A stretch of DNA of 38,650 nucleotides from CAYMLL01 sp964390645 (GTDB lineage Bacteria > Planctomycetota > UBA8108), in assembly GCA_964390645.1 (NCBI GenBank), contig CAYMLL010000029.1, positions 1-38,650 on the forward strand. The letters are read 5' to 3'. Positions 17,504-25,662 of the stretch are shown one piece after another; the first letter of the stretch is position 1, and each line of letters begins with the position of its first letter. The translations under genes were made by a program, and so were the position numbers. The notes beneath the pieces were generated by a model. The model had not been told where the DNA came from. It ran no database searches and saw only the letters and a program-made list of their open reading frames with translations.

Positions 17504-18142
17504 TCACCCGCAGCCGCCGGCACCCGTCTGCAGACCGTGCTCACGACAGTCACAGGCCAGGGCCGGTGTGAGCCCGAGCATCTTCGCCAGCAGCGTCACC
17601 GGCAACCCGACGATGTTGTAGTAGCAGCCTCGAATCTCGGAGACGATCCCCTCGCCAACCGACTGGATACCGTACGAACCGGCCTTGTCGAGCGGATCAC
17701 CCGTGGCGACGTAGGACTCGATCGTATCCTGCGAGAGGGCGCGGAATCTCACGTGGCTGACCTCGACCTCGACGCAGGTGGGGGCGTCAGGTCGTGCCAC
17801 GGCAACCCCGCTGAGCACGCGGTGAGCTCGTCCGGACAATGCCCGCAACATGTTCCGCGCGTCGTCCTCGTCCTCCGGCTTTCCGAGCAGCCGCTCCTGC
17901 GCACCGCAGACGAGCGCCACGACCGTGTCGGCGCCGATGACGACCGCGTCGTCCGCGTCGGCGTGACGAAGCACCCAGTCGGCCTTGCGCCGGGCCAGCT
18001 CGCCACAGACGACGAACGCCGAGCCGTGCGCGTCACTCTCGTCGACGCCACTCGGCGAGACGACCTCGAAAGGCCGCCCAAGACGTTCCATGAGCTCCCG
18101 ACGCCGCGGTGAGCTCGATGCCAGGATCAGTCTTGCGTTCAC
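17504..18142 (-). CDS. maf: Maf-family nucleoside triphosphate pyrophosphatase
   Basis: 212 residues. Maf proteins hydrolyse dTTP/UTP or modified nucleotides to the monophosphate and pyrophosphate, cleaning the nucleotide pool; overproduction of Maf blocks septation in Bacillus. Visible motifs: N-terminal LILASSSPRRRELMERLG (S-S-P-R-R phosphate-binding loop), ARRKADWV, VIGADTVVAL (the catalytic Asp lies in G-A-D-T-V-V), LLGKPEDEDDARNMLRALSGRAHRV, and DKAGSYGIQSVGE, the conserved specificity segment of YhdE-type members. Odd is the C-terminal tail CDCREHGLQTGAGGCG, with three cysteines, which is beyond the normal Maf end. It could be a metal site or simply a divergent tail. It is convergent with speA and divergent from the metzincin-like gene. 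Confidence 0.9.
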   Translation of the reverse strand: MNARLILASSSPRRRELMERLGRPFEVVSPSGVDESDAHGSAFVVCGELARRKADWVLRHADADDAVVIGADTVVALVCGAQERLLGKPEDEDDARNMLRALSGRAHRVLSGVAVARPDAPTCVEVEVSHVRFRALSQDTIESYVATGDPLDKAGSYGIQSVGEGIVSEIRGCYYNIVGLPVTLLAKMLGLTPALACDCREHGLQTGAGGCG

Positions 18143-18175
18143 GCGATCATCGCCTCGGACATGAATCCGGGGAAC

Positions 18176-18204
18176 TTGTTAGGTCCGCTCCAGAGCAGTA
18201 CAAT
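18176..18204 (+). promoter_or_regulatory. Sigma-70-like promoter of the metzincin-like gene
   Basis: TTGTTA (18176-18181) and TACAAT (18199-18204) are separated by exactly 17 bases. They match TTGACA at 4 of 6 and TATAAT at 5 of 6 positions. Transcription would begin near 18211, giving a leader of about 24 bases before the ATG at 18235. No Shine-Dalgarno sequence is seen in that leader. Confidence 0.55.
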
Positions 18205-18234
18205 CGTGCTTCCGGGTACTGAACAAACCACTCT

Positions 18235-21200
18235 ATGCCCTCCCGTTTTGATCAAGAGCCCGTGAGAGAATCCGCGCGTCTGGTTACGCTGGTCGTGACA
18301 GCGTCTCTCTGGAGTATCTCCCCGTGGGTCCAGATATGCCATGCGGGGGATCCCGCCCCGTTGGACAGCGACGGTGACGGCCTCGGCGACGCGGAGGAGC
18401 TCGAGCTCGGCACGAACCCGACCAAGCCGGACAGCGACGGTGACGGCCTCGTCGACTCCTGGGAAGTTAACGGCTTCCGAGCTCACGGCCTCCTCGAGCC
18501 GCTTCCGGAATATGGCTGCGACCCGCGGCAGCGGGGCATTCTCGTCGAGATCGACGGGATGGCAACGGCCGCGGGCGCTCCCCGGCCGAACCCGGCGCTC
18601 GCGTACCGTGCCGCGGTCGACATATTCCGCTTCTTCCGCGACTCGGGATCGGGGATCCGCGTCCACTTCGATCTGGGCGCGAACATCGACGAGCTCCTCG
18701 ACGAAGAGCGTCTCGCGCTCGAGGTCGAGGGAGCACTGCCGGACTTTTCCGTCTTCCGTCTGCAGCCCGACACACGCAAGACGATCCCTCACCAGAGTCG
18801 ACTCCCGACACTGCCCATCTGCCAGGGGCAGAGCTCTCTGAGATCCCTCTACGACATCTTCAACGACGAGTCGTTGTTCCGTCCGTCGCGCCGCAATGTC
18901 TTCTACTACATCCTGATCGCCGACAGCCATCTGGATGACGGCCCGGGGCAAAGTGCCGTGACCGGCTTGACAACCGGCTTCGCGGACGAGGATGCACGCC
19001 GACTGGGACTGCGCCCGGCAGGGGTGCAGGTAGGTGTGATCTTCCAGCAGCCGACCTCGTCGTTCCCGGACGATCGCCGACGATTCCATCTCGCGGCCAG
19101 CCTCCTGCACGAGCTCGGGCACGGCCTCGGGCTCGGGCACGGCGGCGTCCTGCCGAACCGCGTCGGGACCAACCTCAATCGCAAGCCGAACTACCCGAGC
19201 GTGATGAACCGGCGATTCCAGTTCTGGGGCGTCAACTCGATCGAGATCGAGAACCGCAGCTTTCCCTTGATCGGGTTCTCGTGGGGACGGTTCGACGACC
19301 TGAACGAACGCCGGCTCTTCGAGCCCAACGGCTTCGGGCCGAATGTACCCAACGACCACATCCAGAACGTCACCGGCTTGCACCAGATCGAGATCATCCG
19401 CGACAACGAGCTCGTACACCCCTTCAACCTCGACTTCGACCGAGACGGAGAGCTCGACCTCCTCCTCATGGCTATGGACCTCAACCAGGACGGCTCCATC
19501 AGCGACGTGCCCCTCTGTGATCATGACGACTGGGGGCGGCTCACCGAGCATGGCTTCGACGGTATCGGTGTCAACTCCTTCAGCAGCGGCGGGCTCGGCT
19601 GCTGCACCACGGCCCGGTCGGTCCGCGTACCGGCGGATCTCGACGGCAACGGCCGGACCGATCTCGTCTTGCTGAAAGACCGCGTCTGCGCAGTGTACAT
19701 GGCAACCGACGAGTCGACCTTCGAAAGACAGCCGAGCCTGCTCTACCGCGGTGTCATCGACACGTGGGATATCAGCCTCGACGACCGGATCCTGGTCGGC
19801 GACCTCGATGGCGATGGCAACGACGAGCTCTTTCTCCAGCGACAACGTCAGGCGGCCGTCCTGTCGCTCGAGGATGATGAGCTGGACGTCATCTGGAGTA
19901 ACGACCGTGTCGCCGAAGACCCTGACCGGCTCGGGGACGACGCCGATGAGAACGACCGGGATGGAAACCCGCCGCAGCCCGGAAGCCCCGACGACACCGG
20001 CGGCTGGATCTTCGACGGCGACGACACCCTGTGCACGATCGACCTCGTCCCGGGAGACGGCGATGAGATCCTGGTCTCGCGCCGCAATCATGCCGCGGTC
20101 CTCGCTCTGAAGAACTCGGACCTGGTGGCCGCCTGGAACAACGTTCAGGACCTCGGCGAGCTGGCCGGAGGCCCGGGCCTGTACCTCGTCCCCGGTCGAC
20201 GGGATCGAAACGGTGGCGCGACCTTTCTCGTTGGCAGCTCGTCGACGCTTACCGAGTTCGACGCCCGCCTGCCCGGCGTCCCGGGCGAACGTCTGGATGT
20301 CGACGGCGTCGTGCCGGGAGCCGACGAGATTGGCGAGAACGTCGGATGGAGACTGTCGTCCCTCGATTGCTTCACGGCGATCGATCTCGACGGGGATGGC
20401 GTTGACGAGCTCCTCGCACGTCGCCCACGAGAAATCGGCGTGCTCGGTGACCGCGAAGGACGCCTTCGCCTGCTGTGGTCAGCACGTGATCTGATCCAGG
20501 CCGGTGGCTCCGAGATGATCTTTACCGGACAGTTCATCGAGGACGAAGGCGAAAACGGGGGCGAGGAGCTGATCCTCTTCAGCGGGGGCACCCTGGCGGC
20601 GTTCGCCTGGGACCGCCGGCGCCAGACACTCGAGAAGGTCGCCGAGGCACGAGATGAGCTCGTTGACGACCGCGGTCGCAGAGTCTGGAACCTCCACGAC
20701 GGATACATCGTCGGTAGCTGCCGGATGCTGGCCGCCATGCCACAGATTATCCTCGCGCAGGTTCGTGAGCGACTGCTACTCGTCGGCGTCATGGATCGCG
20801 AGTTCGAGGTGCTAGGTGTCTTCGATTCGACCATCAGTGGTTGGACGCTCTCGGCCGAAGACCGCTTCCAGCTCGTAGAGCTCGACTCTGACCCCGAATG
20901 TGAGCTGTCGATCCGCAAGAACGACACCATCGGTCTCGTCGACCTCTCGCCGTCCCCCCGGCTCCTGCTCGCAGCCAGGCTCGACGACGCGACATTCGAG
21001 CTCCACGACCTGCCTCTCTTCCAACGTGGCGACTCGAATGCGGACGGTGTCGTCGATCTGTCCGACGGCGTCGTGCTCCTCGACTACCTCTTCCGCGGAA
21101 TGAAGACGATCCCTTGCGCTTCAGCGGCCGACACGGACGACAACGGCGCCCTGGAGATCTCCGACGCGATCCGCACCCTCAACTTCCTCTTCACGGCCGG

Positions 21201-21276
21201 CCGGTCGCCGGCCCCTCCGGGTCCCTGGACGCCGGGAATCGACCCGACCGCCGACGCCCTTCACTGCGTCCGCTAG
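18235..21276 (+). CDS. Secreted metzincin-like metalloprotease with calcium-binding, FG-GAP-like and dockerin-like modules
   Basis: 1013 residues. Order: signal peptide (about 1-40, hydrophobic core VTLVVTASLWSISPWV); two thrombospondin type-3-like calcium repeats, DSDGDGLGDAEELELGTNP and DSDGDGLVDSWE, coded partly by a 23-bp exact direct repeat; a domain with the zinc motif H292-E-L-G-H-G-L-G-L-G-H302 and a Met-turn-like S-V-M324-N, which together define metzincins; then FG-GAP/VCBS-like repeats from about 390 to 900 (DLDGNGRTDLVLL, GDLDGDGNDELFL, DLDGDGVDELLA), which fold as beta-propeller blades and bind calcium; and a C-terminal dockerin-like module from about 931 (RGDSNADGVVDLSDGV, DTDDNGALEISDAI). 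Likely an extracellular protease with propeller-mediated binding. The substrate is unknown, and no cohesin or secretion partner is in the window. The stop is TAG. Confidence 0.8.
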   Translation: MPSRFDQEPVRESARLVTLVVTASLWSISPWVQICHAGDPAPLDSDGDGLGDAEELELGTNPTKPDSDGDGLVDSWEVNGFRAHGLLEPLPEYGCDPRQRGILVEIDGMATAAGAPRPNPALAYRAAVDIFRFFRDSGSGIRVHFDLGANIDELLDEERLALEVEGALPDFSVFRLQPDTRKTIPHQSRLPTLPICQGQSSLRSLYDIFNDESLFRPSRRNVFYYILIADSHLDDGPGQSAVTGLTTGFADEDARRLGLRPAGVQVGVIFQQPTSSFPDDRRRFHLAASLLHELGHGLGLGHGGVLPNRVGTNLNRKPNYPSVMNRRFQFWGVNSIEIENRSFPLIGFSWGRFDDLNERRLFEPNGFGPNVPNDHIQNVTGLHQIEIIRDNELVHPFNLDFDRDGELDLLLMAMDLNQDGSISDVPLCDHDDWGRLTEHGFDGIGVNSFSSGGLGCCTTARSVRVPADLDGNGRTDLVLLKDRVCAVYMATDESTFERQPSLLYRGVIDTWDISLDDRILVGDLDGDGNDELFLQRQRQAAVLSLEDDELDVIWSNDRVAEDPDRLGDDADENDRDGNPPQPGSPDDTGGWIFDGDDTLCTIDLVPGDGDEILVSRRNHAAVLALKNSDLVAAWNNVQDLGELAGGPGLYLVPGRRDRNGGATFLVGSSSTLTEFDARLPGVPGERLDVDGVVPGADEIGENVGWRLSSLDCFTAIDLDGDGVDELLARRPREIGVLGDREGRLRLLWSARDLIQAGGSEMIFTGQFIEDEGENGGEELILFSGGTLAAFAWDRRRQTLEKVAEARDELVDDRGRRVWNLHDGYIVGSCRMLAAMPQIILAQVRERLLLVGVMDREFEVLGVFDSTISGWTLSAEDRFQLVELDSDPECELSIRKNDTIGLVDLSPSPRLLLAARLDDATFELHDLPLFQRGDSNADGVVDLSDGVVLLDYLFRGMKTIPCASAADTDDNGALEISDAIRTLNFLFTAGRSPAPPGPWTPGIDPTADALHCVR

Positions 21277-21434
21277 CAGTCCGTCGAGAAAGTGCTTTCG
21301 AGCCGAGGCCGAGGGATCTCGTTCGAGATCAAGAAGTCGAAACGCGAGCGAGGTGCATCCTCGTTGAGCTTCAGCGCCGCAGAGACCGGGCAGAATCACC
21401 GGCATTCGGCCGAAACGGCTCTTTCCACGGGCTG
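21277..21434. repeat. Copy A of a roughly 155-bp intergenic element with terminal inverted repeats
   Basis: Begins at the base after the TAG of the metzincin-like gene and ends at GGGCTG. The ends form imperfect inverted repeats: by hand, 17 of 24 terminal positions pair. The same ends and interior recur at 25893-26044. Left-end consensus is CCGTYGAGAAAGYGCTT and right-end consensus CTCYTTCMACGGGCTG. From an internal GAGATC to the right end both copies have exactly 104 bases, of which I count 58 identical without gaps. No coding frame is shared, and no target-site duplication is obvious. Confidence 0.6.
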
Positions 21435-21643
21435 CCGGCCTCGAGTCCGATCATTCTCCGCGGAACACCCGATCGTGAGGATGACCGGGATCGAGAGGCA
21501 ACGGGAACGCGGTGCCGGCGCTGTATCGGGGAGAAGGAACGATGCCCACCAAGGGCACGAAGACGAGGAGAAGAGCCACGCCTGATCGGTCTCATTCGTG
21601 CACTGCCTCCCTCCCCGTACACGGCATGATGCTTTCTTGCCGT
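21435..21643. other. Remainder of the intergenic region before kdtA
   Basis: Together with the repeat it makes a 367-base gap between the metzincin-like gene and the convergent kdtA. I find no supportable gene here; a plus-strand frame from 21542 is basic and unlike a protein family. Confidence 0.4.
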
Positions 21644-22921
21644 TCAGTCACCGAGAATGCGGGACAACGCCGCGAGCGTCGCTTCCCCGGACCCACGATT
21701 GCGCTCGACGACATTCAACGCCCGACGGCCCAGCTCTGACGCTCGCGCCCTGTCGCCGTGAAGCTCGACGACACGACGCACGAGATCCGCTGCGTCATCG
21801 ACCACAACCAGCGCAGCGGAGTCGAGGAAAGTCCCGACGACGCTCCTCTGACTCCTGTAGCAGGGGCCGATGAGGACCGGCTTCGCAAAGCTCGCCGGCT
21901 CGATCACATTGTGGCCTCCGACCGGCGCGATCGTTCCACCGACGAACACGGCATCGCCCGCTGCACAGAGCCCCGCAAGATCGCCGACGGTGTCGACGAG
22001 AACGACATCCGACCCCTTCGACCTCGCCAGACTCCAGCGTGTCTGTGAGAAGCCACGCGCATCGATCAGCCTCTCGATGGACGGGACGCGCTCGATCCGC
22101 CGTGGAACCAGGATGAGGAACGTCCGCTCGCTCCTCTGACGCAGCTGTGCGAGCACATCGAGCACCGCCGCCTCCTCACCCTCGTGCGTGCTGCCGGCAA
22201 CGAGGATCCAGTCGTCGTCGTCGAAGCCGAGGCCCGCGCGCACGTCGCCGGCGTCCGCAGGCGGGTTGTCGAACTTGAGGTTGCCACAAACCTCGATCTG
22301 CTCCTCATCGAAGCCGAGCTCACGAAACCCTGCTGCGCTCGCCTCATCCTGCACGCAGACCTCCGTCACACTCCGCGGCGGCCATCGATAGAACACGGAA
22401 AGTCGGCGATAACCCGCCCGGCTCTTCGTCGAGAGGTGGGCATTGATGATCGCCACGGGAACCTCGCGCGCCTCGGCGTAGCGCAGAAAGTTCGGCCAGA
22501 GATCGTGCTCGATGATGACGATCGCGTCGGGACGCACCCGCTCGAAGGCGCGCCGTACCGCAAAGCCGAGATCGAGGGGACAGGAAATCACCGCTCGCCC
22601 CGTGTACTGAACGCGCGCCACCTCGACGCCCGCGCTCGTGCTCGAAGAGATGACGATGTCCCAGTCACCAAGTGTCTCCTCCAGTCGATCGACGAGCCGA
22701 CGAACCGTCATCACCTCCCCGACCGAAACACCGTGAATCCACAGGCATCTGCGATCGCCATCACGGTGCGGTGGCGACGAGAAGAGCCGGCGACGCAGGT
22801 GATCCACCGTGCGACTCATGCGCCCTCGCAACAACGAGATCGGTGTCGCGATGAGCCCGATGGCAACGTAGACAAGATCGATGATCAGTGTCATCAACCG
22901 GTTCGGCCGACCGTGACTCAT
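21644..22921 (-). CDS. kdtA: 3-deoxy-D-manno-octulosonic acid transferase
   Basis: 425 residues, the standard WaaA/KdtA length. It transfers Kdo from CMP-Kdo to lipid IVA at the inner membrane, starting the LPS core. The start at 22921 is supported by GGAG 8 bases upstream and by the ATGA overlap with the stop of the heptosyltransferase. The N-terminal membrane anchor is LIIDLVYVAIGLIATPISLL (about 11-30). GT30 features follow: LWIHGVSVGEVMTVRRLVDRL (with the conserved H-G-x-S-V-G-E, where Glu is the catalytic base), IVISSSTSAGVEVARVQY, RPDAIVIIEHDLWPNFLRYA (E-x-D-L-W-P-N), CGNLKFD, LVAGSTHEGEE (the S-T-H-x-G-E-E of the CMP-Kdo site), and VFVGGTIAPVGGHNVIEPASFAKPVLIG. Together with its neighbours it shows that this organism makes Kdo-containing LPS. 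Confidence 0.95.
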   Translation of the reverse strand: MSHGRPNRLMTLIIDLVYVAIGLIATPISLLRGRMSRTVDHLRRRLFSSPPHRDGDRRCLWIHGVSVGEVMTVRRLVDRLEETLGDWDIVISSSTSAGVEVARVQYTGRAVISCPLDLGFAVRRAFERVRPDAIVIIEHDLWPNFLRYAEAREVPVAIINAHLSTKSRAGYRRLSVFYRWPPRSVTEVCVQDEASAAGFRELGFDEEQIEVCGNLKFDNPPADAGDVRAGLGFDDDDWILVAGSTHEGEEAAVLDVLAQLRQRSERTFLILVPRRIERVPSIERLIDARGFSQTRWSLARSKGSDVVLVDTVGDLAGLCAAGDAVFVGGTIAPVGGHNVIEPASFAKPVLIGPCYRSQRSVVGTFLDSAALVVVDDAADLVRRVVELHGDRARASELGRRALNVVERNRGSGEATLAALSRILGD

Positions 22922-23997
22922 TCGCTCGACTCCGGCGTCGGCGTCGCACGCAGCACATCCTCGAGCGCGGCAAGCACCTCCGCAGCGGTCGTCTCGGGGA
23001 CGCATATGCGCTCCTGCAGCCGACACTTTCTCTCGTAGCACGCGAGACAGTCGAGTCCGCGACGCAGCACGCGATGGCCCTCCCCACGAGGTCCCACCTT
23101 CGCCGGGTCCGTCGGGCCAAAAAGAGACACTGTCGGCGCGCCGACCGCGAGAGCCAGGTGAAGGGGCGCGGAATCCAGGGTCACGACGCCCGCGGCTCGC
23201 TCCATCAGCGCACCGCAGACCCAGATCGACGCCCTGCCGACGAGGCTCTCGACGCCGCTCGCTCCGGCGGCGTGTATCTCGTCGACCAGCCCCTCCTCGC
23301 CGGCCGCCCCGATCACGAACGGTCGCAGCTCGGGGTGGCTCTGCTGCAGAAGCTGCAGAAACGACGCCCAGCGCGCCGCCGGCCACAGCTTCGTCTCCCA
23401 ACGAGCTCCGGGACAGAGCACGAGGATTGCACGTCCATCGTCTCCCAGGATCTCGTCGACCTTCTCGCGGGACGGATCCGGCACGGGCAGGCGAAAACCG
23501 CCCTTCTCACGGTCGAGCTCCGGCATCTCGTGCAGATGACGCGACACCCGGCAGGCTTCCTTGACGACGTGTACGGTCCGATCGATCGCGTGGGTGAGAG
23601 CGCCGGGCACGACGACTTCATGCGTATAGTGAAGAGTGGCCATCTCGCGTGCGTCGGACGGACCGAATCGCTCACGCGCACCCGAGACGCGCCCCATGAG
23701 ACTGCTACGCTGCAGGCCCTGCAAGTCAATCGCCACGTCACAGCCCTGCCGCAGCCGTCTGGCAAAGCTCATCGCCGCGGGAAAGGAGCCGAGTATCCGG
23801 CGCGCGCGGAATCTATCACGCGGGAAAGGAACGACACGGTCCACACCCGGAAACTCTCGAACGAAGTCCTCGAAGCCCGCGTTGACCACCCACGTGACAT
23901 GACAGTCCGGAGTCGATCGGGAGAGGCGTTGGACTCCTTCGGCGCTGTGGATGATGTCGCCGAGGGAACTTGGTTTAATGACGAGCACTCTGGCCAT
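22918..23997 (-). CDS. LPS heptosyltransferase-like glycosyltransferase (GT9)
   Basis: 359 residues. GT9 enzymes (WaaC, WaaF, WaaQ) add ADP-heptose or related sugars to the inner core of LPS. Motifs: MARVLVIKPSSLGDIIHSAE (the S-L-G-D-I of WaaC-like N-termini), CHVTWVVN, CDVAIDLQGLQRSSLMGR (D-L-Q-G in place of D-L), ILVLCPGARWETKLWPAARW (P-G-A-x-x-x-x-K-x-W), VTLDSAPLHLALAVGAPTVSLFGPTDPAKVGPRG (the C-terminal D-S-x-x-x-H-x-A and F-G-x-T-x-P signatures). Near the end, CLACYERKCRLQERIC has four cysteines, common in this family. Similarity to WaaC is stronger than to WaaF, but I do not assign the exact acceptor. The four-base overlap with kdtA suggests a transcriptional unit, and a divergent kinase gene starts 51 bases away. 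Confidence 0.85.
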   Translation of the reverse strand: MARVLVIKPSSLGDIIHSAEGVQRLSRSTPDCHVTWVVNAGFEDFVREFPGVDRVVPFPRDRFRARRILGSFPAAMSFARRLRQGCDVAIDLQGLQRSSLMGRVSGARERFGPSDAREMATLHYTHEVVVPGALTHAIDRTVHVVKEACRVSRHLHEMPELDREKGGFRLPVPDPSREKVDEILGDDGRAILVLCPGARWETKLWPAARWASFLQLLQQSHPELRPFVIGAAGEEGLVDEIHAAGASGVESLVGRASIWVCGALMERAAGVVTLDSAPLHLALAVGAPTVSLFGPTDPAKVGPRGEGHRVLRRGLDCLACYERKCRLQERICVPETTAAEVLAALEDVLRATPTPESSE

Positions 23998-24036
23998 GGT
24001 GTAGCGCGAGTGACACTGATAGCATCTCGCTTCACC

Positions 24037-24042
24037 GAGGAG
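24037..24042 (+). promoter_or_regulatory. Shine-Dalgarno sequence deciding a TTG start
   Basis: GAGGAG lies 6 bases before the TTG at 24049-24051. It is one of the best ribosome-binding sites in the window and supports the rare TTG start for the kinase gene, because no ATG near the N-terminus would keep the first conserved residues. Confidence 0.6.
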
Positions 24043-24048
24043 TAGCTC

Positions 24049-24909
24049 TTGTCGAACAGAAAAACGTACCGGATCGTCGCCGGCAAGCGTGATGCCGTCT
24101 TCGTCGACAGCGTGCCTCGAGAGGTCGCGACGGCGTGGCTCGAGCGGCCCGAGAGGCTATTCGATCATGGCCCGAACTGGACGGACGGGTCTCCTGCACG
24201 CACGACTCGCGTCTCCTCGCCCGTTGGAGACCTCTTCGTCAAGGAGCAGCGGCGAAAGCTCCACCGGGCGATCCTCGATGCTCTTGTCGGACGACCGACC
24301 GCGGCCTCGCGCGCGTTCACGACCGGACTGACGCTGGCGACGGCAAGGGTGAATGCGGCACGGCCCGTCGGGTTGATCCAGCGCCGGCTGCTCGGCGAGA
24401 GCTATCTCCTCCTGGAGTTCGTCGACGCGCGCAACCTTCGTCAACACCTCCTCGAGGGCCTCGCGCCCCGGGAAAACGGGACCCGTACCCAGGACTCCGA
24501 AGCGTTCAAGAGCGCGCTGTGGAAGTCTCTCGGACAGTCCGTCGCCGATCTCCACGCGGCACGGGTGCGACAGCGAGACCTCAAGGCACCGAACATCCTC
24601 ATCAACGACGACCCCTCGGCAGGTCCCCGCACCGTCTTCGTGGACCTCGAGGGAATGGAGCGCCTCCGCGTCGCCCCATCACGAGCACAGCGCCGGCGCG
24701 ACCTCGCGCGACTGGCTGCCAGCCTGCGTGCTGCCGCGGTTCGCGAGGCTGGCGTCACCGATGATGACTGGCGCTGCGTGCTGCAGGCCTACTTCGAGGC
24801 GCAAGGCGCGAAGGACGACGACGAGATCGATCGCTTCTTTGCCGAGACGCTCGCGTGGGCCGAGCGCAAGGAGGATCGCAACCGGCGCGAGGGCCGGAGC
24901 GTCTTGTGA
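24049..24909 (+). CDS. Kdo/WaaP-type lipopolysaccharide kinase
   Basis: 286 residues from a TTG start with GAGGAG 6 bases upstream. The protein has a eukaryotic-like kinase fold of the Kdo kinase/WaaP kind: a Lys in LFVKEQRRKLHRAI (the ATP-binding lysine area), the hinge-like segment SYLLLEFVDARNLRQHL, the catalytic loop R-Q-R-D-L-K-A-P-N-I-L in VRQRDLKAPNILIN (H-R-D-L-K-x-x-N with His replaced by Gln), and VFVDLEGMERLR (D-L-E in place of D-F-G, as in many LPS kinases). It probably phosphorylates Kdo or core heptose. It is divergent from the heptosyltransferase-kdtA pair, with a shared 51-base intergenic region. KdkA and WaaP are both possible; the length is nearer that of KdkA-like proteins, but I leave the symbol blank. 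Confidence 0.75.
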   Translation: MSNRKTYRIVAGKRDAVFVDSVPREVATAWLERPERLFDHGPNWTDGSPARTTRVSSPVGDLFVKEQRRKLHRAILDALVGRPTAASRAFTTGLTLATARVNAARPVGLIQRRLLGESYLLLEFVDARNLRQHLLEGLAPRENGTRTQDSEAFKSALWKSLGQSVADLHAARVRQRDLKAPNILINDDPSAGPRTVFVDLEGMERLRVAPSRAQRRRDLARLAASLRAAAVREAGVTDDDWRCVLQAYFEAQGAKDDDEIDRFFAETLAWAERKEDRNRREGRSVL

Positions 24910-25044
24910 GAAAGTCGGGCCCTTGAATCGGAGGTCCGGCGTCTCGCGCGTGGGAGAAGTGACACCCGGCTGACCACACATCGCCAGGCGGAGCTCACGG
25001 GAAGGCGGCCGTATCGGATCCGAAGGACTCTCTCCGGGAGCGGG

Positions 25045-25662
25045 TCAGCTGAGCAGCTGCCGCACCGATTCCAGCCAGTAGTCGTCTCGCCTGGGGTAGA
25101 GGTAGTTGATGTTGGGAAGCAGGCGGTCAGTTACCTCCCGCTTCGTCTCGGTCTTCAGGTTTCCGAAGGCATCCTTGATCTCCGCCAGTCGCTCCGAGTT
25201 CACGCCGTGATCCGACTCCGCATGGAACTCGGACGAGAAGGCCCTCTGGAGATGCTTGTGGGCGTCCTCGATTTCGTCGGCGGTCGCGTCGCGCGGCACA
25301 CCGAGAATCGCGTAGTAGTTCGGAAGACGCTCGCCATTGGTCGCGTTGACCTCGAGCGGCACCGTGTCGCGGAGGTAGACCTTGTAGTGATAGAGCGCGA
25401 TCGACGGCGCGACGAGACGCTTCCGGCCGCCGACGACGCGCTCGAAGAAGGCCTTCACCGACGCACGCCTCAAATCGAGAAGCACGTTGACGAGATCGGA
25501 GCTGCAACTCTCCTCGACGATCTCTCGCAACTCGGCCACCGTCGCGTTCTCGAAGAAACCCTCGAGGTGCCGCTGACCGTGCAGCAACAGCTCCTCCAAA
25601 CGACGAGAGAGTCTAGAGTCGGCGGCGCCTGGACCGGCCGATTTGGCCTTCTTCTTGCCCAT
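25045..25662 (-). CDS. J-domain-like protein without HPD motif
   Basis: 205 residues. The N-terminus is basic (MGKKKAKSAG). Residues about 20-105 are helical and unknown (RLEELLLHGQRHLEGFFENA, ALYHYKVYLRD). Residues about 115-185 resemble a J domain: NYYAILGVPRDATADEIEDA (helix I and the Y-x-I-L-G-V signature), then KHLQRAFSSEF-H147-A148-E149 where H-P-D would be, then RLAEIKDAFGNLKTETKREV (helix III, usually ...I-x-x-A-Y-x-x-L-x-x...R-x-x-Y-D). The replacement of Pro and Asp by Ala and Glu suggests that the protein no longer stimulates Hsp70 ATPase, and may act as a scaffold. No DnaK or GrpE is in the window. Its stop is 135 bases from the LPS kinase stop (convergent); that gap holds nothing I can support. 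Confidence 0.65.
   Translation of the reverse strand: MGKKKAKSAGPGAADSRLSRRLEELLLHGQRHLEGFFENATVAELREIVEESCSSDLVNVLLDLRRASVKAFFERVVGGRKRLVAPSIALYHYKVYLRDTVPLEVNATNGERLPNYYAILGVPRDATADEIEDAHKHLQRAFSSEFHAESDHGVNSERLAEIKDAFGNLKTETKREVTDRLLPNINYLYPRRDDYWLESVRQLLS

Noticed and set aside
21542..21739. Plus-strand frame in the intergenic region before kdtA
   Set aside because: Basic, low-complexity translation overlapping the 3' end of kdtA; no family features.
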